64,000 nt of DNA from Nocardioides donggukensis (GCF_014842875.1 NZ_JACYXZ010000004.1:62001-126000), one strand, 5' to 3'. Positions 52,235 to 63,386 are shown, counted from the first letter of the stretch. A program made the numbers and translations. Notes: generated from the sequence alone by a model not told the origin.

Positions 52235-54669
52235 GCTCGTACCCCCTTGACGGTGACGGCGGAGCCGGGCGAGGCGAGATCCGCGAGCACTCCGTTGCCG
52301 TGGCTGTTGGCCGGCACCCAGACCGTGTCGTCGGGCAGGTCGGCCGGCTCGACCGGCAGGGTGACCGAGCCCCGGTCGCCGGTGAGCACCACCTCGGTGG
52401 CCCCGCCCAGCACCTCGTGGACCGACCACGGCACCCGGGCGATCGCCGGGCGGGCGGTGGCCCGGAGGGCCTCCTCGCCGTCCTGCATCGTCCCGAGGTC
52501 CAGCATCTGCTTCCAGGTGGCCAGCCAGAACTTGTTCTTCGCCAGGCGGCGCTCCTTGACCTTGGCGGGCTCCGCGGCCGGGGCCCGGTCGCCGTCCCAG
52601 GCACCGAACTGGTCCATCTGGCGGCGCGCCTCGGCGACCGTGCGGAAGCCGAGCGAGACCCCCGACTCCTCGGCGATGCCGGCCAGCACCCGCAGGTCCG
52701 GCAGCGAGGCCGGGTTGCTCAGCACCGCCTCGAAGGGCCGCGGGCGACCCTCCCAGGTGAGGTAGGTGCCGGCCTTGTCGCTGGCGGGGGCGACCGGGAG
52801 CACCACGTCGGCGGCCCTGGTCACCTCGGTCTCGCGCTGCTCGAGGCTGACCACGAAGCCCGCCGCCTCGATCGCGGCACGGGCCGCGTCCGGGTCGGCC
52901 AGGTCGGTGGTCGACACGCCCCCGACCAGGAGGCCGCCGAGCTCGCCGGCGGAGAGGGCCTCGAGGATCGCCGTACCGTCCCGGCCCGGTGCCTCGGGCA
53001 GGTGGTCGACGCCCCACGCGGCGGCGGCGTCGACCCGGGCGGCCGGGTCCGCGACCGGACGGCCACCGGGCAGCAGGTTGGGCAGGCAGCCGACCTCGAC
53101 CGCGCCCCGGTCACCGGCACGGCGCGGCACCCAGGCCAGCCGGGCGCCGGTGGTGCGGGAGAGTCGGGCGGCGGCGGCCAGGGCCCCCGGCGCCGTGGCG
53201 AGCCGCTCGCCGACCAGGATCACGCCGGTGCTGTCGAGCCCGTGCTCGGAGTGCTCGGTCAGGCCGTCCAGGGCCGCGGCCTCGGTGCCGGGGGTGGTCG
53301 CGAGCAGGAGGCCGTCCATCTTGGCCAGCCCACGGGAGGCGTACGGCGCCAGCGCGAGCACCCGGGTCCCGGTGCGCGACGCCTTGCGCAGCCGCAGGAA
53401 GACCGCGCCGGCCTCGTCCTCGGGCTCCAGCCCGGCGAGCACGACGAGCGAGGCGGACTCCAGGTCGGTGTAGGTCACCGACTGCGGGTGGCCCAGGCCG
53501 CGACCGACGACCTCGGCGGCCAGGAAGTCGGCCTCCTCGGCCGAGTGCGGCCGGGCCCGGAAGTCGATGTCGTTGGTGCCGAGCACCATCCGCGCGAAGC
53601 TGCTGTAGGCGTAGGCGTCCTCGGCCGTGAGCCGGCCGCCGGTGAGCACGCCGACGCCACCGGCCGTGCGGGCCGCGGCCAGGCCGCGGGCGGCGACGGC
53701 GAAGGCCTCGGGCCAGGACGCGGCACGCAGCTCGCCGGTGCCGGCGTCGCGCACCAGCGGGTGCGGGATCCGGTCGCCCGCGCGGGCGTAGGTGAAGGCG
53801 AACCGGTCCTTGTCGGTGATCCACTCCTCGTTGACCTCGGGGTCGTTGCCGGAGAGGCGGCGCATGACCTTGCCGCGCCGGTGGTCGACCCGGATCGCCG
53901 AGCCGCAGGCGTCGTGCTCGGCCACGGACGGGGTCGAGACCAGGTCGAAGGGACGGGACCGGAACCGGTAGTCGGCACTGGTCAGCGCGCCGACCGGGCA
54001 GATCTGGATGGTGTTGCCGGAGAAGTAGCTCTCGAACGGCTCCTTCTCGTAGATGCCGACCTGCTGCAGGGCACCCCGCTCGACCAGGGCGATGAACGGG
54101 TCACCGGCGATCTGCTCGGAGAAGCGGGTGCAGCGGGCGCAGAGCACGCACCGCTCGCGGTCCAGCAGCACCTGCGCGGAGATGTTGATCGGCTTTGGGA
54201 AGGTGCGCTTGACGCCCCCCGTCGCCGAGAACCGGGACTCGGCGCGGCCGTTGGACATCGCCTGGTTCTGCAGCGGGCACTCGCCGCCCTTGTCGCAGAC
54301 CGGGCAGTCCAGCGGGTGGTTGATCAGCAGGAACTCCATCACGCCCTGCTGGGCCTTGTCGGCCACCGGCGAGGTGGCCTGGGTGTTGACGACCATGCCC
54401 TCGGCGACCTGCAGCGTGCAGGAGGCCTGCGGCTTGGGGATCGGGCGTCCGTTGCCGGCGTCGGGGACCTCGACCAGGCACTGCCGGCAGGCGCCCACGG
54501 GGGCCAGCAGCGGGTGGTCGCAGAACCGCGGGATCTGCACCCCGACCTGCTCGGCGGCCCGGATCACCAGGGTGTCCTTGGGCACGCTGACGGAGACACC
54601 GTCGATGGTCAGCGTGACAGCGTCGCTCTTCTCGACCTCTCCGGCCGAGCTGGTGGAGACCTGGGTCAT
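52231..54669 (-). CDS. nuoG: NADH-quinone oxidoreductase subunit G, without N7 cluster ligands
   Basis: 812 residues. The N-terminal domain binds [2Fe-2S] N1b ([18 protein letters not shown]) and 4Fe-4S clusters N4 and N5 ([29 protein letters not shown]). In the molybdopterin-like domain, the region that holds N7 in E. coli (CQQCSIGC ... LCDRGRF) reads [16 protein letters not shown] ... [13 protein letters not shown]. All four Cys positions are therefore replaced by Ala, Asp, Ser and Thr. N7 is off the main electron path, so activity should persist. Confidence 0.95.
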   Translation of the reverse strand: MTQVSTSSAGEVEKSDAVTLTIDGVSVSVPKDTLVIRAAEQVGVQIPRFCDHPLLAPVGACRQCLVEVPDAGNGRPIPKPQASCTLQVAEGMVVNTQATSPVADKAQQGVMEFLLINHPLDCPVCDKGGECPLQNQAMSNGRAESRFSATGGVKRTFPKPINISAQVLLDRERCVLCARCTRFSEQIAGDPFIALVERGALQQVGIYEKEPFESYFSGNTIQICPVGALTSADYRFRSRPFDLVSTPSVAEHDACGSAIRVDHRRGKVMRRLSGNDPEVNEEWITDKDRFAFTYARAGDRIPHPLVRDAGTGELRAASWPEAFAVAARGLAAARTAGGVGVLTGGRLTAEDAYAYSSFARMVLGTNDIDFRARPHSAEEADFLAAEVVGRGLGHPQSVTYTDLESASLVVLAGLEPEDEAGAVFLRLRKASRTGTRVLALAPYASRGLAKMDGLLLATTPGTEAAALDGLTEHSEHGLDSTGVILVGERLATAPGALAAAARLSRTTGARLAWVPRRAGDRGAVEVGCLPNLLPGGRPVADPAARVDAAAAWGVDHLPEAPGRDGTAILEALSAGELGGLLVGGVSTTDLADPDAARAAIEAAGFVVSLEQRETEVTRAADVVLPVAPASDKAGTYLTWEGRPRPFEAVLSNPASLPDLRVLAGIAEESGVSLGFRTVAEARRQMDQFGAWDGDRAPAAEPAKVKERRLAKNKFWLATWKQMLDLGTMQDGEEALRATARPAIARVPWSVHEVLGGATEVVLTGDRGSVTLPVEPADLPDDTVWVPANSHGNGVLADLASPGSAVTVKGVRA

Positions 54670-55988
54670 GCGTGCGCTCCCTGGGCGGCGAAGACCGTCG
54701 AGGCGGCCGGGTCGAACGGGCAGCCACCGTGGCTGAGGTGGGCGAGGAACTCCTCGCGGAAGTACTCGATGGAGGAGGTGATCGGGCTGGTCGCGCCGTC
54801 ACCGAGGGCGCAGAAGGAGCGCCCGAGGATGTTCTCGCACTGGTCGAGGAGCACGTCGAGGTCCTCCTCGGTGCCCTGCCCCGCCTCGAGCCGGGCAAGC
54901 GTCTGCACCAGCCACCAGGTGCCCTCGCGGCACGGCGTGCACTTCCCGCAGGACTCGTGCTTGTAGAACTCGGTCCAGCGCAGCACCGCTCGCACCACGC
55001 AGGTGGTGTCGTCGAAGATCTGCAGCGCCCGGGTGCCGAGCATCGACCCGGCCTCCCCCACGGCCTCGTAGTCGAGGGGCATGTCGAGGTGCTCGGCGGT
55101 CAGCAGCGGTGTGCTCGAGCCGCCGGGGGTCCAGAACTTCAGCTCGTGGCCCTCGCGCATGCCGCCGGCCAGGTCGATCAGCTCGCGGAGCGTGATGCCC
55201 AGCGGCGCCTCGAACTGGCCGGGGCGCTTCACGTGGCCGGAGAGGGAGTAGAGCACGAAGCCCTTGGACTTCTCGGTGCCCATCGAGGAGAACCACTCGG
55301 CACCGTTGGCGACGATGGCCGGCACGGAGGCGATCGACTCGACGTTGTTGATCACCGTCGGGCTGGCGTAGAGGCCGGCCACGGCGGGGAACGGCGGCCG
55401 CAGCCGGGGCTGGCCGCGACGCCCCTCGAGCGAGTCGAGGAGCGCGGTCTCCTCGCCGCAGATGTAGGCGCCTGCGCCGGCGTGCACGACCAGGTCGAGG
55501 TCGTAGCCGGAGCCGTGGATGTCCTTGCCCAGGTGACCGGCGGCGTAGGCCTCCGCGACCGCCTGCTGCAGGCGACGTACGACGTGGAGCACCTCGCCGC
55601 GGACGTAGATGAAGGCGTGGTTGGCCCGGATCGCGTAGGAGCTGATGATCACGCCCTCCACGAGGGTGTGCGGGCTGGCCATCATCAGCGGGACGTCCTT
55701 GCAGGTGCCCGGCTCGGACTCGTCGGCGTTGACGACGAGGTACTTCGGCTTCGGGTTGTCCTGCGGGATGAAGGACCACTTCATCCCGGTCGGGAAGCCG
55801 GCGCCGCCCCGGCCGCGCAGGCCGGAGTCCTTGACCGCCTCGACGATGTCGGCCTGGGCCATGCCCAGCGCCTTGTGCAGGGCGGCGTACCCGCCGAGCG
55901 ACTCGTAGGACTCCAGGGTCCAGGCCCGCTCGGCGTCCCAGTTGTCGCTGAGGACGGGGGTCAGGACAGGACTCGGCGTGGCACTCAC
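54666..55988 (-). CDS. nuoF: NADH-quinone oxidoreductase subunit F
   Basis: 440 residues, an NADH- and FMN-binding subunit. Visible: [15 protein letters not shown] for [39 protein letters not shown], and the N3 cluster Cys in [15 protein letters not shown] with the fourth in [16 protein letters not shown] overlaps nuoG. Confidence 0.97.
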   Translation of the reverse strand: MSATPSPVLTPVLSDNWDAERAWTLESYESLGGYAALHKALGMAQADIVEAVKDSGLRGRGGAGFPTGMKWSFIPQDNPKPKYLVVNADESEPGTCKDVPLMMASPHTLVEGVIISSYAIRANHAFIYVRGEVLHVVRRLQQAVAEAYAAGHLGKDIHGSGYDLDLVVHAGAGAYICGEETALLDSLEGRRGQPRLRPPFPAVAGLYASPTVINNVESIASVPAIVANGAEWFSSMGTEKSKGFVLYSLSGHVKRPGQFEAPLGITLRELIDLAGGMREGHELKFWTPGGSSTPLLTAEHLDMPLDYEAVGEAGSMLGTRALQIFDDTTCVVRAVLRWTEFYKHESCGKCTPCREGTWWLVQTLARLEAGQGTEEDLDVLLDQCENILGRSFCALGDGATSPITSSIEYFREEFLAHLSHGGCPFDPAASTVFAAQGAHA

Positions 55989-56893
55989 TGGGCGTCCTCC
56001 GGCTTGCTCGGGTCATCCTCGTGCTTGGTGTCGGCCGGCGAGGCGTCGATCGTCGCCTCGGCGTCGGTGTGCTCACCCTCGTGCGAGCCCTGAGTGCCCC
56101 GTTGGGCCGACTCCCGGGCCGAGTCTGGCGCCGACGCCTGCGGCGAGCGCGCCGCGCCCACGGCGGCCGGGCCCTGCTCCGACTCCGGCGCGGTCCAGCC
56201 GTTCTCCCGGGCGATGCCCAGCCCGAGCAGGGACGGCCCGCCGGCCGCCGGGCCCTCGTCGGCGAGGCCGTCCGGGAAGCCGGCCAGCACCCGCTCGGCC
56301 TGGCGCCAGCTGCAGATCGAGGGGCCGCGCGTGGAGCGGACCTCGGCGCCGGCCCGCAGGTCGTCGACGAGACGCCGGGCCGACTCGGGGGTCTGGTTGT
56401 CCATGAACTCCCAGTTGACCGTCATCACCGGCGCGTAGTCGCAGGCGGCGTTGCACTCGACGTGCTCCAGCGTGATCGTCCGGCCGGACCCGTCGTCGGG
56501 GGTGGTCTCGTCGTTGCCGACCTCGAGGTGCTCCTTGAGCGCCTCGAAGATCTCGTCGCCGCCCATGACCGCGCACAGCGTGTTCGTGCACACGCCCACG
56601 TGGTAGTCGCCGACCGGGCGCCGCTTGTACATCGTGTAGAAGGTGGCGACGCCGGACACCTCCGCCGCGGAGATGCCGAGGATGTCGGCGCAGGCCTCGA
56701 TCCCCTCGGGGGTGACCCGGCCCTCGACGCTCTGCACCAGGTGCAGCATCGGCAGCAGCCCGGACCGTGCCTCGGGGTAGCGGGCCGCGATCTCGCGCAG
56801 CTCGGCCATCGTGGTGGCGTCCAGCCCGCTGGTCGCACCGGACGGTCCGCCGGACCCGTTGCGCGCGCCCTGCCCTGAGTTCGTGACGCTCAC
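55985..56893 (-). CDS. nuoE: NADH-quinone oxidoreductase subunit E with C-terminal extension
   Basis: 302 residues; the usual NuoE is about 165-240. The [2Fe-2S] N1a ligands are in [10 protein letters not shown] and [13 protein letters not shown]. After the core (about residue 200) there is a Ser/Ala/Glu/Asp-rich tail of about 80 residues, ending [13 protein letters not shown]. Longer NuoE proteins are known in actinobacteria. GTG at 56893 overlaps the nuoD stop. Confidence 0.94.
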   Translation of the reverse strand: MSVTNSGQGARNGSGGPSGATSGLDATTMAELREIAARYPEARSGLLPMLHLVQSVEGRVTPEGIEACADILGISAAEVSGVATFYTMYKRRPVGDYHVGVCTNTLCAVMGGDEIFEALKEHLEVGNDETTPDDGSGRTITLEHVECNAACDYAPVMTVNWEFMDNQTPESARRLVDDLRAGAEVRSTRGPSICSWRQAERVLAGFPDGLADEGPAAGGPSLLGLGIARENGWTAPESEQGPAAVGAARSPQASAPDSARESAQRGTQGSHEGEHTDAEATIDASPADTKHEDDPSKPEDAQ

Positions 56894-58248
56894 CTGTCCA
56901 CGCCTCCCATCACCGGGTCGATCGAGGCGATCGCCACGATCACGTCGGCGACCATGCCGCCCTCGCTCATCACGCTGGTCGCTTGCAGGTTCGTGAACGA
57001 CGGGTCGCGGAAGTGGGCCCGGAACGGCCGGGTCCCGCCGTCGGAGACCACGTGCGCGCCGAGCTCGCCGCGTGGCGACTCCACCGGCACGTAGGCCTGG
57101 CCGGGCGGCACCCGGAAGCCCTCGGTCACCAGCTTGAAGTGGTGGATCAGCGCCTCCATCGACTCGCCCATGATGTGGCGGATGTGGTCCAGGCTGTTGC
57201 CCATGCCGTCGGAGCCGATGGCCAGCTGGCTGGGCCAGGCGATCTTCTTGTCCGCGACCATGACCGGCGCGCCCTCGAGGCCGGCCAGCCGGTCGGCGCA
57301 CTGCTCGACGATCTTGAGCGACTCGTGCATCTCCGCGAGCCGGATCCGGAACCGGCCGTAGGAGTCCGCGGTGTCCCAGGTCATGACGTCGAAGTCGTAG
57401 TCCTCGTAGCCGCTGTAGGGCTGCGCCTTGCGCAGGTCCCACGCGTAGCCGGTGGCCCGCAGCGGCGGACCGGTGAGGCCGAGCGCCAGGCAGCCCGAGA
57501 GGTCGAGGTGGCCGACGCCCTCGAGACGGGCCCTGAAGATCGGGTTGGCGTTGCACAGGGCGGCGTACTCGGGGAGCCGCTTCTTCATCAGCGCCACGAA
57601 GTCGCGGATCTCGTCCAGGGCGCCCGGAGGCAGGTCCTGGGCGACGCCGCCGGGGCGGATGAACGCGTGGTTCATGCGCAGGCCGGTGATCAGCTCGAAG
57701 AGGTCGAGCACGAGCTCGCGCTCCCGGAAGCCGATCGTCATCACGGTCAGCGCGCCGATCTCCATGCCGCCGGTGGCGATGGCGACCAGGTGCGAGGACA
57801 GCCGGTTCAGCTCCATGAGGAGCACCCGCATGACCTCGGCCTTCTCGGGGATGTCGTCCTCGATGTCGAGGAGCCGCTCCACCCCGAGGGTGTAGGTCAT
57901 CTCGTTGTAGAAGGGGGAGAGGTAGTCCATCCGGGTGCAGAACGTGACGCCCTGCACCCAGGTGCGGAACTCCATGTTCTTCTCGATGCCGGTGTGCAGG
58001 TAGCCGATCCCGCAGCGGGCCTCGGTGACCGTCTCGCCCTCGAGCTCCAGGATCAGGCGGAGCACGCCGTGGGTGGAGGGGTGCTGCGGGCCCATGTTGA
58101 CCACGACCCGCTCGGCGCCGTCGTCGGCCGCCTCGGAGACACCCTGCACGACGGAGTCCCAGTCCTGCCCGGTGACGGTGAAGACCCGGCCGTCGCTGGT
58201 GTCGCTGCCCTGGGCGTAGAGGTCCTCGCCCTGATTCGTCTGGGTCAT
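56890..58248 (-). CDS. nuoD: NADH-quinone oxidoreductase subunit D
   Basis: 452 residues. The 49-kDa-type subunit contributes to the quinone site. Conserved [20 protein letters not shown] with the quinone-binding His, [16 protein letters not shown], and the C-terminal [17 protein letters not shown]. The 50-residue N-terminal extension is acidic. The start overlaps the nuoC stop by one base. Confidence 0.97.
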   Translation of the reverse strand: MTQTNQGEDLYAQGSDTSDGRVFTVTGQDWDSVVQGVSEAADDGAERVVVNMGPQHPSTHGVLRLILELEGETVTEARCGIGYLHTGIEKNMEFRTWVQGVTFCTRMDYLSPFYNEMTYTLGVERLLDIEDDIPEKAEVMRVLLMELNRLSSHLVAIATGGMEIGALTVMTIGFRERELVLDLFELITGLRMNHAFIRPGGVAQDLPPGALDEIRDFVALMKKRLPEYAALCNANPIFRARLEGVGHLDLSGCLALGLTGPPLRATGYAWDLRKAQPYSGYEDYDFDVMTWDTADSYGRFRIRLAEMHESLKIVEQCADRLAGLEGAPVMVADKKIAWPSQLAIGSDGMGNSLDHIRHIMGESMEALIHHFKLVTEGFRVPPGQAYVPVESPRGELGAHVVSDGGTRPFRAHFRDPSFTNLQATSVMSEGGMVADVIVAIASIDPVMGGVDR

Positions 58249-58955
58249 CAGTTGTACGACCTCCGCTGGTCCGGCGGCGGGATGCTGCCGCCCTTGTACT
58301 CCACGGGAATGCCGCCCAAGGGGTAGTCCTTGCGCTGCGGGTGGCCCGGCCAGTCGTCGGGCATCTGGATCCGGGTGAGCCCGGGGTGGCCGTCGAAGAT
58401 GATCCCGAAGAAGTCCCACGCCTCGCGCTCGTGCCAGTCGTTGGTCGGGTAGACGCTCACGATCGACGGGATGTGCGGGTCCGCGTCCGGGCAGCTGACC
58501 TCGACCCGGATCCGGCGGTTCCAGGTCATCGAGGTCAGGTGGTAGACCGCGTGCAGCTCCCGGCCGGTGTCCTCGGGGTAGTGCACGCCGCTGACGCCGG
58601 AGCAGAACTCGAAGCGCAGCGTCTCGTCGTCGCGCAGCTTCTGCGCCACCTCGAGCAGGTGGTCGCGGTGCACGTGGAAGGTGATCTCGCCGCGGTGGAT
58701 CACGACCCGCTCGATGAGGGCGTCCAGGGAGTCGGCGACGGTGTCGAACCAGCCGCCGTACGGCCGCTGGGCGGCACCCGGGAAGACCGTCGGCTTGACC
58801 AGCCCTCCGTAGCCCGAGGTGTCGCCGGTGCCGGCGACGCCGAACATGCCGGTGCGGACGCCGACCGCGCGCTCGCTGGTCGTGCCCTCGGGGACCGGCA
58901 CGTTCTCCGGCGACTGCTCGGTGGCCCGCTGGTCGGGTCCCTTCTCCTCACTCAC
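58248..58955 (-). CDS. nuoC: NADH-quinone oxidoreductase subunit C
   Basis: 235 residues, 30-kDa type. Typical: [40 protein letters not shown], and [21 protein letters not shown] Gly/Thr-rich N-terminal segment of about 60 residues precedes the domain. GTG start overlapping the nuoB stop. Confidence 0.96.
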   Translation of the reverse strand: MSEEKGPDQRATEQSPENVPVPEGTTSERAVGVRTGMFGVAGTGDTSGYGGLVKPTVFPGAAQRPYGGWFDTVADSLDALIERVVIHRGEITFHVHRDHLLEVAQKLRDDETLRFEFCSGVSGVHYPEDTGRELHAVYHLTSMTWNRRIRVEVSCPDADPHIPSIVSVYPTNDWHEREAWDFFGIIFDGHPGLTRIQMPDDWPGHPQRKDYPLGGIPVEYKGGSIPPPDQRRSYN

Positions 58956-59506
58956 CTGAGCTGACCCTTCATCTCCGAGGTCGGCAGCGCGTTGAGCGCC
59001 TCGGTCTCCAGCTCGGTGATCTGCGCGGCGCGGTTGGCACCGAGCTTGGTCGTCTGGACCTGGTCGTGCAGCTTGAGGATCGCGTCGATGAGCATCTCCG
59101 GCCGCGGCGGGCAGCCGGGGAGGTACATGTCCACCGGCACCACGTGGTCCACTCCCTGCACGATCGCGTAGTTGTTGAACATGCCGCCGCTGCTGGCGCA
59201 CACGCCCATGGCGAGCACCCACTTGGGCTCGGCCATCTGGTCGTAGATCTGGCGGAGCACGGGCGCCATCTTCTGGCTCACCCGGCCGGCCACGATCATC
59301 AGGTCGGCCTGGCGCGGGCTGGCCCGGAAGACCTCCATGCCGAAGCGCGCCATGTCGTACTTCGGGCCGCCCGAGGTCATCATCTCGATGGCGCAGCAGG
59401 CCAGGCCGAAGGTGGCCGGCCAGAACGACGCCTTGCGCATGTAGCCCGCGACGCCCTCGACCGTCGTGAGCAGCACGCCGCTCGGCAGCTTCTCCTCGAT
59501 GCCCAT
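58952..59506 (-). CDS. nuoB: NADH-quinone oxidoreductase subunit B
   Basis: 184 residues, carrying the terminal cluster N2. The Cys ligands lie in [13 protein letters not shown] (the tandem Cys), [12 protein letters not shown] and [12 protein letters not shown]. The start lies 37 nt after nuoA. Confidence 0.97.
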   Translation of the reverse strand: MGIEEKLPSGVLLTTVEGVAGYMRKASFWPATFGLACCAIEMMTSGGPKYDMARFGMEVFRASPRQADLMIVAGRVSQKMAPVLRQIYDQMAEPKWVLAMGVCASSGGMFNNYAIVQGVDHVVPVDMYLPGCPPRPEMLIDAILKLHDQVQTTKLGANRAAQITELETEALNALPTSEMKGQLR

Positions 59507-59543
59507 CAGGCGATCCCTCCGTCGTTCGGCCGTCTCGAAACCC

Positions 59544-59903
59544 TCAGTCCCACTCCAGGCCTCCCCGCTTCCAGACGTAGGCGTAGGCGATGAACACCGT
59601 CGCGATGAACACCACCATCTCGATCAGGCCGAAGATCGCCATGGAGTCGAAGTACACCGCCCACGGGTACAGGAAGATGATCTCGATGTCGAAGATGATG
59701 AACATCATCGCGGTGATGTAGTACTTCACCGGGAACCGGCCGCCGCCCACGGGCTGCGGCGTCGGCTCGATGCCGCACTCGTAGGAGTCGAGCTTGGCGC
59801 GGTTGTAGCGCTTCGGTCCGGTCAGGGTGCTGACCGCCACCGAGAAGACCGCGAATCCTGCGCCGAGCAGGCCCAGCACCAGCACCGGGGTGTAGAGCTC
59901 CAT
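59544..59903 (-). CDS. nuoA: NADH-quinone oxidoreductase subunit A
   Basis: 119 residues, three membrane helices. The conserved loop is [20 protein letters not shown], followed by [20 protein letters not shown]. It is the first nuo gene and starts 42 nt after the end of the menJ-like gene, with GGAGGAA ahead of the ATG. Confidence 0.97.
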   Translation of the reverse strand: MELYTPVLVLGLLGAGFAVFSVAVSTLTGPKRYNRAKLDSYECGIEPTPQPVGGGRFPVKYYITAMMFIIFDIEIIFLYPWAVYFDSMAIFGLIEMVVFIATVFIAYAYVWKRGGLEWD

Positions 59904-59945
59904 CAGTTCCTCCTGCTCCGCGGGTCGATCGTGTCGTTCGGTCGG

Positions 59946-61337
59946 CTAGGCATCCGGAGCCACCCGGGCCAGCGCGTTGATGATCCGGTCGTGCCCGTCC
60001 CCGTCATGGGGGTCGGTCAGGTTGGCCATCAGCTTGAGTGTGAACCGCATCAGACCACGCCGAGGGAGACCGTACTTGGTGGCCTGCTTCATGAACGTCG
60101 GGTTGCCGATCATCTTCGCGAAGACCCGGCCGAGGGTGAAGTAGCCGCCGTAGGCCGCGTCGAGGGCCGCGGGGTACTCGGCGAGCACCCGCTCCCGGCC
60201 GGCCCCGGACGGCCGGCCCAGCGCCTGGACCACGATCTCGGCCGCCATCGCCCCGGCCTCGAGGGCGTAGTCGATGCCCTCGCCGTTGAACGGGTTGACC
60301 ATGCCTCCGGAGTCGCCGACGAGCAGCACCCCTCGGGAGTAGTGGGGCTTGCGGTTGAAGCCCATCGGCAGAGCCGCCGAGCGGATCGGGGCGACCAGGT
60401 TCTCGTCGCGGAAGCCGAGCTCCTCGGGGGTGTTGGCCAGCCAGCGCCGCATCGAGTCCTTGTAGTCGATGTTGCGGAAGGCCGCCGAGGAGTTGAGGAT
60501 GCCGAGGCCGACGTTGGCGGTGCCGTCGCCGAGCGGGAAGATCCAGCCGTAGCCGGGCAGCTGGTTGCTGGCGCCGACCGGGCCGTCCCACAGCTCCAGC
60601 CAGGACTCCATCCACGGGTCGTCGTGCATGGGCGTGCGGTAGTAGGCGCGACAGGCCACGGCCATCGGGCGGTCCTCGCGGCGCTCGATGCCCAGTGCCA
60701 TCCCGAACCGGGCGCTGACCCCGTCGGCGGCGATCACGATCGGGGCCGAGAACTCCAGGTCGGCGCCGTCGCGGCGACCGCGGTCGTCCACCGGTCGAGC
60801 GGTCACGCCGACCACCCGGCCGGTGCGCTCGTCGAGCACCGGTCCCGTGACCGAGATCCGCTCCATCAGTCGCGCGCCGGCCTTCTGCGCGTGCCGGGCG
60901 AGCACCTCGTCGAGGTCCATCCGGGCCCGGGCCATGCCGTACGGCGGGTAGCTGGCGAGGTCCGGCCAGGGCAGCTCGATCTGGTGGCCGGCACCGCGGA
61001 TCCGCAGCCCCTTGTTCTTCTGCCAGCCGGGCTGGTCGAGGTCGACGCCCATGGCGAGGAGCTGCTTGACGGCCCGTGGGGTCAGGCCGTCGCCGCAGAT
61101 CTTGTCCCGCGGGAACGACTGCTTGTCCAGCAGCAGCACGTCGACCCCGGCGGTGGCCAGGTGGTAGGCGGTGGCCGCGCCGGCCGGGCCGGCGCCCACG
61201 ACGATCACCTGCGCCTGCCGGTCGCCGGGGACGCGGTGCCCAGCGACCTGACCGGAGACCTGACCGGCGACCCCATCGGGCCACTCCGCAGCCGGGACCG
61301 GACGCTCCACCTCGGGCGTCGGCGCTGCGGCGGTCAT
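59946..61337 (-). CDS. Geranylgeranyl reductase family flavoprotein, MenJ-like
   Basis: 463 residues. A Rossmann FAD motif (VIVVGAGPAGAATAYHLATA, about 43-62), the substrate-pocket signature KICGDGLTPRAVKQLLAMGV, and the second FAD motif VLLVGDSGGMVNPFNGEGID. Family members saturate isoprene units. In mycobacteria MenJ reduces one unit of the menaquinone tail. Location directly ahead of nuoA, with menG upstream and a polyprenyl synthase behind nuoN, supports that role. AAGGAT precedes the ATG at 61337. A second candidate start is at 61352. Confidence 0.88.
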   Translation of the reverse strand: MTAAAPTPEVERPVPAAEWPDGVAGQVSGQVAGHRVPGDRQAQVIVVGAGPAGAATAYHLATAGVDVLLLDKQSFPRDKICGDGLTPRAVKQLLAMGVDLDQPGWQKNKGLRIRGAGHQIELPWPDLASYPPYGMARARMDLDEVLARHAQKAGARLMERISVTGPVLDERTGRVVGVTARPVDDRGRRDGADLEFSAPIVIAADGVSARFGMALGIERREDRPMAVACRAYYRTPMHDDPWMESWLELWDGPVGASNQLPGYGWIFPLGDGTANVGLGILNSSAAFRNIDYKDSMRRWLANTPEELGFRDENLVAPIRSAALPMGFNRKPHYSRGVLLVGDSGGMVNPFNGEGIDYALEAGAMAAEIVVQALGRPSGAGRERVLAEYPAALDAAYGGYFTLGRVFAKMIGNPTFMKQATKYGLPRRGLMRFTLKLMANLTDPHDGDGHDRIINALARVAPDA

Positions 61338-61382
61338 GGGGAGATCCTTCATGAGCGGGGGCGGTCGGGCCTCATGTGAGTT

Positions 61383-61398
61383 TGTGAACGACTTCACA
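61383..61398. promoter_or_regulatory. CRP/GlxR-type site upstream of the menJ-nuo operon
   Basis: TGTGAACGACTTCACA fits TGTGA-N6-TCACA exactly. It lies 46-61 nt before the menJ-like ATG. On the minus strand a -10-like TAGACT (61420-61415) is just upstream, which would put the site shortly after the transcription start and make it repressive; the true start is unknown. Confidence 0.6.
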
Positions 61399-61483
61399 TG
61401 GTGGCGTGGCCCACAGTCTAGGACTCACGCCCCCATGCTGAACAGCCGGGTGACGCGGGCGCCGGGCTCCGCGGTGCGACCGG

Positions 61484-62173
61484 TCAGGCGGTCGCACGGT
61501 GCAGCGCGACGATGCCGCCGCTCAGGTTCCGGAACTCGCCGTCGCGCCACCCGGCGTCCGCCAGCACCCGGGCCAGACCGTGCTGGTCGGGCCAGGCGCG
61601 GATCGACTCGGCGAGGTACACGTAGGCGTCGGGGCTCGAGGAGACGGTCCGGGCGATCGCGGGGAGCGCCTTCATGAGGTACTCCAGGTAGACGGTGCGG
61701 AACGCGGCGTTCGTGGGGTGGCTGAACTCGCAGACCACCAGCCGGCCCCCGGGCCTGGTCACCCGGCGCATCTCGCGCAGCCCCGCGGCCGGGTCGACGA
61801 TGTTGCGCAGCCCGAACGAGATCGTCACCGCGTCGAAGCTGTCGTCGGCGAACGGCAGCCGGGTGCCGTCGCCGGCCGTGAACGGGAGCGCCGGGCGGGC
61901 CTGCTTGCCCACCCGGAGCATGCCCAGGGAGAAGTCGCAGGGGACGACCAGCGCGCCGCGCTCGGCGAACGGCTCGCTGGAGGTGCCGGTGCCCGCGGCC
62001 AGGTCCAGGACCCGCTCCCCGGGCGCCGGGTCGACGGCCTCGATCACGTCCCGTCGCCAGCGTCGGTCCTGTCCGAGCGAGAGGACGTCGTTGGTGACGT
62101 CGTAGCGGCGGGCGACCGCGTCGAACATCCGGCGTACGTCGTGGGGGTCCTTGTCCAGCTCCGCTCGGGTCAC
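61484..62173 (-). CDS. menG: Demethylmenaquinone methyltransferase
   Basis: SAM-dependent methylation that finishes menaquinone. 229 residues: [20 protein letters not shown] at the start, SAM motif [40 protein letters not shown], and [23 protein letters not shown] at 62173. It lies 146 nt ahead of the menJ-like gene in the same direction, but the CRP-like promoter region stands between, so they may be separate transcripts. Confidence 0.93.
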   Translation of the reverse strand: MTRAELDKDPHDVRRMFDAVARRYDVTNDVLSLGQDRRWRRDVIEAVDPAPGERVLDLAAGTGTSSEPFAERGALVVPCDFSLGMLRVGKQARPALPFTAGDGTRLPFADDSFDAVTISFGLRNIVDPAAGLREMRRVTRPGGRLVVCEFSHPTNAAFRTVYLEYLMKALPAIARTVSSSPDAYVYLAESIRAWPDQHGLARVLADAGWRDGEFRNLSGGIVALHRATA

Positions 62174-62267
62174 GACGCCACCCTAGTTGGCGCGCGAGGC
62201 AACCAAATCCCCGGGAGCGGCGTCCTCTCTGTGACACTGATCGTCCCTGGCTCGGGAGGTACACGCG

Positions 62268-63386
62268 ATGCGCGCACTGCGCTTCATCCTGATGACGCTG
62301 CTGGTCGGCAGCCTGCTCACCGCGACGGCGTACGGCGCCGGCTCGGCGGTGCGCCGGCTCGAGGCGGGAGGCGAGCGCCCCTCCTCCGCAGCGCCCTCGC
62401 CGGCCCCGACCCCCGGTGCCGCGGACCCGTCCAGCCGCCCCACGCCAACCCCCGAGCCCTCCCCGGAGTCGCCGCGCGAGAAGCCCGAGAAGCCGGCCGA
62501 GCCCGAGCCGGTCCTCGAGCCCGGCGACCGCGGCGTGCAGGTGCGCGAGCTGCAGCACCGGCTGTTCCAGATCGCCTGGTTCGGTGAGACCACCACCGGC
62601 CGCTACGACCCGGCGACCAAGGACGCGGTGTCCGGCTTCCAAGCCAAGCGCGGGTTCCGGGCCACCGGGGTCGTCGACCGGCGCACCTGGCGGCGGCTGG
62701 CGTCCATGACCCGGCCGCCCACCCGGGACGAGAAGTTCAACGTGCTGCGCCCGGGCCCGGCGCTGTTCCAGCGCGGTGCCTCCGGCGAGGGGATCCGGGC
62801 GGTGCAGGCCCGGCTGAAGCAGATCGCGTGGTACTTCGGCGACGTCACCGGCACCTACGACGCGGCGACCGTCGAGTCCGTCCGCGGCTTCCAGGCCAAG
62901 CGCCGGATCCCGGTCACCGGCGACATCGACCAGCGCACGATGGATCGGTTGCTGGCGATGACCAGCGAGCCCAGCCGTCAGGAGATGTACAACGTCGTGC
63001 CGAAGCCGGGGGCGCTCGACCCGCGCTGCGCCACCGGCCGGGCCATGTGCGTCGACAAGTCCACGAACACGCTGCGCTGGGTGGTCGACGGGAAGGTGCT
63101 GAGCAGCTTCGAGGTCCGGTTCGGCTCCGACGAGCTGCCGACCCGGGAGGGCGCGTTCTCGGTCCAGCGCAAGTCCCGCGACCACGTCTCCTCGCTCTAC
63201 GACACCTCCATGCCGTTCGCGATGTTCTTCTCCGGGGGGCAGGCGGTGCACTACTCCCCCGACTTCGCGGCGAACGGCTACAACGGCGCCTCCCACGGGT
63301 GCGTGAACGTCCGCGACTACAACGGCATCGCCGCACTCTTCGACCAGGTCTCCCTCGGCGACACGGTGATCGTCTACCGCAGCTGA
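62268..63386 (+). CDS. L,D-transpeptidase with two peptidoglycan-binding domains
   Basis: Forms 3-3 cross-links or attaches proteins to peptidoglycan outside the membrane. Signal/anchor helix at about 1-25, a Pro/Ser/Glu-rich stalk (30-85), two PG_binding_1 repeats (about 88-138, LEPGDRGVQVRELQHRLFQI; about 170-222, GASGEGIRAVQARLKQIAWY), and a YkuD catalytic domain. The catalytic Cys is in SHGCVNVRD, after HYSPDFAANGYNGA. 372 residues. Divergent from menG, with no partner gene visible before the repeats. Confidence 0.92.
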   Translation: MRALRFILMTLLVGSLLTATAYGAGSAVRRLEAGGERPSSAAPSPAPTPGAADPSSRPTPTPEPSPESPREKPEKPAEPEPVLEPGDRGVQVRELQHRLFQIAWFGETTTGRYDPATKDAVSGFQAKRGFRATGVVDRRTWRRLASMTRPPTRDEKFNVLRPGPALFQRGASGEGIRAVQARLKQIAWYFGDVTGTYDAATVESVRGFQAKRRIPVTGDIDQRTMDRLLAMTSEPSRQEMYNVVPKPGALDPRCATGRAMCVDKSTNTLRWVVDGKVLSSFEVRFGSDELPTREGAFSVQRKSRDHVSSLYDTSMPFAMFFSGGQAVHYSPDFAANGYNGASHGCVNVRDYNGIAALFDQVSLGDTVIVYRS

